DNA from: Dethiosulfovibrio peptidovorans
Lineage (GTDB): Bacteria; Synergistota; Synergistia; Synergistales; Dethiosulfovibrionaceae
Direction: 5' to 3'
Assembly (NCBI GenBank): GCA_002748665.1
Contig: PDTB01000018.1
Location: 62,001-126,000, forward strand
Length of the DNA: 64,000 nt
A program made the position numbers and the translations under genes. The notes beneath the pieces were generated by a model. That model did no database searches and was not told the DNA's origin. It was given only the letters and a program-made list of their open reading frames with translations. Positions 61,156-64,000 of this stretch are shown here, in pieces (the stretch's first letter is position 1; every line of letters begins with the position of its first letter).

Positions 61156-62920
61156 TGTATCCAATGAACGCCTTTGGGAGGGGCGGTTGTTTTTCGTCGC
61201 CGTCGTTGTTTCCCTGGCGCTTCCGAACCTGATCTACTCCGGGCTCTATTTCTTTCAGACTCTCCACATTATGAAGTGGACCGTGGCCCTGTTCCCTGTT
61301 GCGTGTCTCTCTCTGATCACGGGATCGCTGGTGCTCTGGGCAGGCCCCGAGAGAGCTCGTTTTCGGATTGACATTTTTGGATGGGTTTGGTTCGCCCTTT
61401 TAATTTACGTGACGCTCCAGCCCCTGTGGATATCTGTTCGATCAGTTCCGACCTTTTATCGGGAGTGGTTTTTCTTCGCCTCTATGTGGGCTTTATACGT
61501 TTTGTGCCTCAATCGATTCAAGGATGTATGGTTGACACCCCTGCTATGGTTAGCGACGCTGAACGGAGCGGTCAACGTCGTGTTTGCTGAACTTCAGGTG
61601 GGCAACAATGTGGATGTTTTCGGCCCTCTCAAGCTCATACTTCCCACTCCGGGTAATTATATTGGCAACACAGGGCAGCAGAACATGTTGGGACTGTGGT
61701 TGGCTATAGTTGCCTTAGGGGCTGTCTTCATCTATCTCCGGCACGGATTGAAGGGTGCGGTGGGGTGGCGTCGTCTCGTTGCTCTGTCCAATCTGGGACT
61801 CCTCTCTGTCGCTCTCTGGGGACTGTGGAACAGCACGAGCCGGTCGGCGATCTTGTCGTTTATGGTCGGGGTTGCTCTTCTAGCTCTCCTTATTATTATG
61901 GGGCGAGATCGAGTGCGGCTTCGCCGTTTGGGACAATGTCTGGTTTTGCTGGTAGCTGTCCTGACTATTTCGGTTGTTTTGAACCAAGGGCGCTCTGGAG
62001 CCCTGCTATACAAGGCGAAAGACCTCATCGAAAACGCTGACACTGTTGGAGGTCGGGAGGGTATCTGGAAGACGTCCTGGACGATGGCTCGTCAATACGG
62101 AGTTCGAGGTGTTGGACTCGGCCAGTATAAATGGCACTACCTTGAGTCTCAGGCTGAGGCGTTCCAGCGCTATCCCGATATGCGCTGGCAGTACACCAAC
62201 TGGGCGCATAACGAGTATCTCCAGTGGCTCTGCGAATCAGGAGTCATAGGGTTTGTTGTTCTGATCGGACTGGGGATGTGGTGGCTTGTCTCCTTCTCTC
62301 GGTATATCCTAACTCACCGAGGAAAGCCCTTCGAGGATGGAGTGCTGTGGGGCGGGGCCTTTTCCTTTCTTATCTGGTTCGATGCCCTCTGGACGCGTCC
62401 CTTTCATCGGATTGAGGACGCCTTATGGGTATCCCTGGCATTTGCCGTGGTCAACCGGGAGATCTGGAAGTTGCAGGATAATCGACCGACTGTTTCGTTT
62501 CTGAGTAGCTCCTGGATCGTTCGGGGTGTGGGAGCGGGCATGGCGATAGCATCCCTGTTTGGGCTGATCTATTTGGGACAGGGGCTCAGAGGCGACGTGA
62601 CTCTTCGTCGTGCTATGCAGGCTCGAACCGTTGCTGTTCAGCGGGGCCTTTTGGAGAAGGCCGAGAGCTCTCTTATGGTTCGTGATCTTGTGGAACGACA
62701 ACTTGCCTACCATTACATATCCGTAGGCGAACTTGATCGGGATCCCCGAGCTCTGGCCCATGGGCTCTCTCGCCTGATGAAAACTTTCGACCAGGAACCC
62801 ACTGCCGAGGATCTTCGCAAGCTTATGAATTGGGCCGGAAAACTGAAAAAGAGGGAGCTTCTGGAAAAGCTGGTTCTCTATCTCAAGCCGGGATCCTACA
62901 CAATTAAAAGCCGTCCATGA
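61124..62920 (+). CDS. O-antigen ligase/polymerase-like membrane protein (Wzy_C family)
   Basis: A 598-residue protein with about 12-13 membrane segments. GNTGQQNMLGLWLAI, the STSRSAILSF helix and the large periplasmic loop with WKTSWTMARQYGVRGVGLG and AHNEYLQWLCESGVIGF are typical of PF04932 glycan ligases/polymerases. The last 120 residues are soluble and helical. GTG 61124 lies six bases after GGAGG inside parB; ATG 61142 is also possible. It overlaps the first pseudopilin gene (ATGATG), so the glycan target may be a pilin-type protein (PglL/PilO-like role), which is an inference. Confidence 0.88.
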   Translation: MSRMRTMNSRNVSNERLWEGRLFFVAVVVSLALPNLIYSGLYFFQTLHIMKWTVALFPVACLSLITGSLVLWAGPERARFRIDIFGWVWFALLIYVTLQPLWISVRSVPTFYREWFFFASMWALYVLCLNRFKDVWLTPLLWLATLNGAVNVVFAELQVGNNVDVFGPLKLILPTPGNYIGNTGQQNMLGLWLAIVALGAVFIYLRHGLKGAVGWRRLVALSNLGLLSVALWGLWNSTSRSAILSFMVGVALLALLIIMGRDRVRLRRLGQCLVLLVAVLTISVVLNQGRSGALLYKAKDLIENADTVGGREGIWKTSWTMARQYGVRGVGLGQYKWHYLESQAEAFQRYPDMRWQYTNWAHNEYLQWLCESGVIGFVVLIGLGMWWLVSFSRYILTHRGKPFEDGVLWGGAFSFLIWFDALWTRPFHRIEDALWVSLAFAVVNREIWKLQDNRPTVSFLSSSWIVRGVGAGMAIASLFGLIYLGQGLRGDVTLRRAMQARTVAVQRGLLEKAESSLMVRDLVERQLAYHYISVGELDRDPRALAHGLSRLMKTFDQEPTAEDLRKLMNWAGKLKKRELLEKLVLYLKPGSYTIKSRP

Positions 62921-63528
62921 TGCGGCGCCGGCAACAGGGCTTCACTTTTGTCGAGATACTGGTAGTTGTGGCCTTAATTGGAGTCATGGCTACCTGTGCT
63001 TTGGCCCCTATGGCTCACATGGTTGGTCTCCTCAGAGATTCCCAATCATCCGCAGGAGAACGAGCAGCAGTGGACGATGTTTTCAGGCTTATCTGTCGTG
63101 ATGTACGAAGTCAGCTGCTTCTCCCTGAACGAGCCTATCTGGCGGTTCGGCATCGCGACCTTTTCGGTGGCAATGCCGACGACCTGCTTGTGGTGGCATC
63201 GGGAAGCGTTCTCCAATCGTCGTTGGCACCTGGAGTGATGGTTTATGGCCTCCTTCGAGAGGACTCCCTGGGCATGAGGTCGGTCCTCCCTGGATTGTAC
63301 CGCTGGGTCTTTCCCGGTAAGGGCATTGAGGATTTGGATTTAAAAGGGACATTCCCTTTGAAAAAGGCTGCTCTGGTCCTCCCGGGGGTGGAATCCTTTC
63401 GGGTAGAGGTCTTCGTCGAGAAGGATTGGGTCGATGAGTACTTGGGTGCCATGCCATTGGCTATCCGCATGACACTGGAACGGAGAGGAGAGACCTATGA
63501 GACGACGGACTGGTTTCCCATCCTTTGA
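62917..63528 (+). CDS. Pseudopilin with prepilin signal (GspJ-like)
   Basis: A 203-residue type II secretion or type IV pilus minor pilin. MMRRRQQG ends at the prepilin peptidase site after Gly8, followed by FTFVEILVVVALIGV with the +5 Glu. Residues 50-60 (DDVFRLICRDVRSQLL) and the beta-rich C-terminal half resemble GspJ by order and size. The start overlaps the Wzy-like gene by four bases, the end overlaps the GspK-like gene by 32. Confidence 0.85.
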   Translation: MMRRRQQGFTFVEILVVVALIGVMATCALAPMAHMVGLLRDSQSSAGERAAVDDVFRLICRDVRSQLLLPERAYLAVRHRDLFGGNADDLLVVASGSVLQSSLAPGVMVYGLLREDSLGMRSVLPGLYRWVFPGKGIEDLDLKGTFPLKKAALVLPGVESFRVEVFVEKDWVDEYLGAMPLAIRMTLERRGETYETTDWFPIL

Positions 63529-64000
63529 GGATAAAGGAAGCCCTGGCTTTATCCTCCTCTCTGTCCTGTTGGTTTCCCTGTTTATGATGAGTGCTGCTGT
63601 GGGGTTCAGTTGGTTTGTTCGTGACCAGCTTCGTTCTCTAGAGCGAAGACGTGTAGAACTGGAGAGCCGGAATATTGCCTTTATGGCAGTGCGAAACGTC
63701 GTTCGGGGCCTGGCCATGGATACATCAAGCTATGACAGTAAGCATGAAAAATGGTTCGGTACTCACCTCATTCCCCTTGGTAATCGATATCTGCTCTCGG
63801 TAACAGTCTCGCCGTTGAACGACAAGCTTCCTTTGAGAGCTATCTTTCTTCCAGATGGGATGACCGTCCGAGGGGAAATGAAAGAGCCATGGGAGCTCTT
63901 ATGGGAGGCCGTTGGACACCCCAAGATGGCTCTGCCTGCTTTAGATTTTATGGATTCGGACAAAAATCCCAGGGTCGGTGGGATTGAGAATGACTTTTTT
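63497..64000 (+). CDS. GspK-like minor pseudopilin, cut by the window edge
   Basis: 168 codons are visible and the frame is open at the end. GFILLSVLLVSLFMMSAAVGF is a prepilin-like N-terminal helix (cleavage before the Phe), without the +5 Glu, as is usual for GspK. ALDFMDSDKNPRVGGIENDFF matches the GspK motif LDWxDxDxxPxxxGaExxxY. ATG 63497 has GGAGAG four bases upstream. With the preceding gene it suggests a type II secretion-type tip complex. Confidence 0.8.
   Translation, partial: MRRRTGFPSFEDKGSPGFILLSVLLVSLFMMSAAVGFSWFVRDQLRSLERRRVELESRNIAFMAVRNVVRGLAMDTSSYDSKHEKWFGTHLIPLGNRYLLSVTVSPLNDKLPLRAIFLPDGMTVRGEMKEPWELLWEAVGHPKMALPALDFMDSDKNPRVGGIENDFF

Noticed and set aside
1-64000. CRISPR array, insertion sequence, prophage or rRNA/tRNA genes
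   Set aside because: No regularly spaced repeats, transposase or phage proteins, and no RNA gene signatures were seen in the gaps; apart from 37192-38124 gaps are all below about 200 bases.

Overview
The window reads as a contiguous piece of bacterial chromosome with about 62 protein genes, no rRNA, tRNA or CRISPR array that I could find, and no intact mobile element. The best clue to the organism is a decayed gene at 37547-37832. Its last residues carry a glycine-serine stretch, a CSAGFAP core and a hydrophobic tail, which is the pattern of the Synerg-CTERM sorting signal known from the phylum Synergistota. The other content agrees with a strict anaerobe that ferments amino acids: a complete branched-chain amino acid ABC importer, selenocysteine genes (selA, selB, yedF), HypA/HypB, an aldo/keto reductase with two ferredoxin-type cysteine clusters, and a [4Fe-4S]-type PurF. 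The phylum is an inference of moderate to good confidence; I do not name a genus.

Layout. 1-5100: purine salvage on the minus strand (adenine deaminase running off the left edge, NCS2 permease), a 2-hydroxyacid dehydrogenase, a small secreted protein and a class I aminotransferase. 5240-12900: long-form ribosome hibernation factor, hypA-hypB, then a tightly overlapping run of UvrD-type helicase, a CoaE protein with a CutA-like C-terminus, a DHH/CBS/tRNA nucleotidyltransferase fusion and an M50 protease. 12900-17870: surE, threonine genes thrC-thrB, a class IV PLP enzyme and the Fe-S aldo/keto reductase. 17906-27992 (minus): one uninterrupted purine operon purC-S-Q-L-F-M-N-H-D-E with a clear promoter upstream of purC, nearly every junction overlapping or a few bases long. 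It should take PRPP to IMP except for the purB step.

28193-33758: lepA-hemW, murB, speD and, convergent, yedF. 33863-37191: selA-selB, overlapping. 37192-38124 is the one long stretch without a sound gene. It holds a doubtful small ORF, the Synerg-CTERM gene remnant, a strong terminator and a nested inverted repeat. 38125-44008: prmA-mtaB, a short Hsp70 with its own J-domain partner, a HIT protein, rpsU and nrdR. 44124-48759: livJ, an intercistronic terminator, then livHMGF. 48914-55809: pgsA, secA, a secreted DUF3857/transglutaminase-like protein and argS. 55813-64000: a DivIC/FtsB-like protein, promoter and leader, rpsF-ssb-rpsR, a DUF2232 membrane protein, rplI, dnaB, parB, and at the right edge an O-antigen-ligase-like membrane protein overlapping two pseudopilin genes of the GspJ and GspK type, the last one cut by the window.

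GTG and TTG starts are frequent (for example purF, selB, secA, livJ, the DHH fusion, dnaB, parB), and ATGA/GTGA/TTGA stop-start overlaps are the rule, so translational coupling is probably widespread. Strong hairpin terminators separate most transcription units. The most unusual items are the CoaE-CutA-like fusion, the Synerg-CTERM remnant with the folded element after it, the short Hsp70/J pair, and the Wzy-like gene coupled to pseudopilins.
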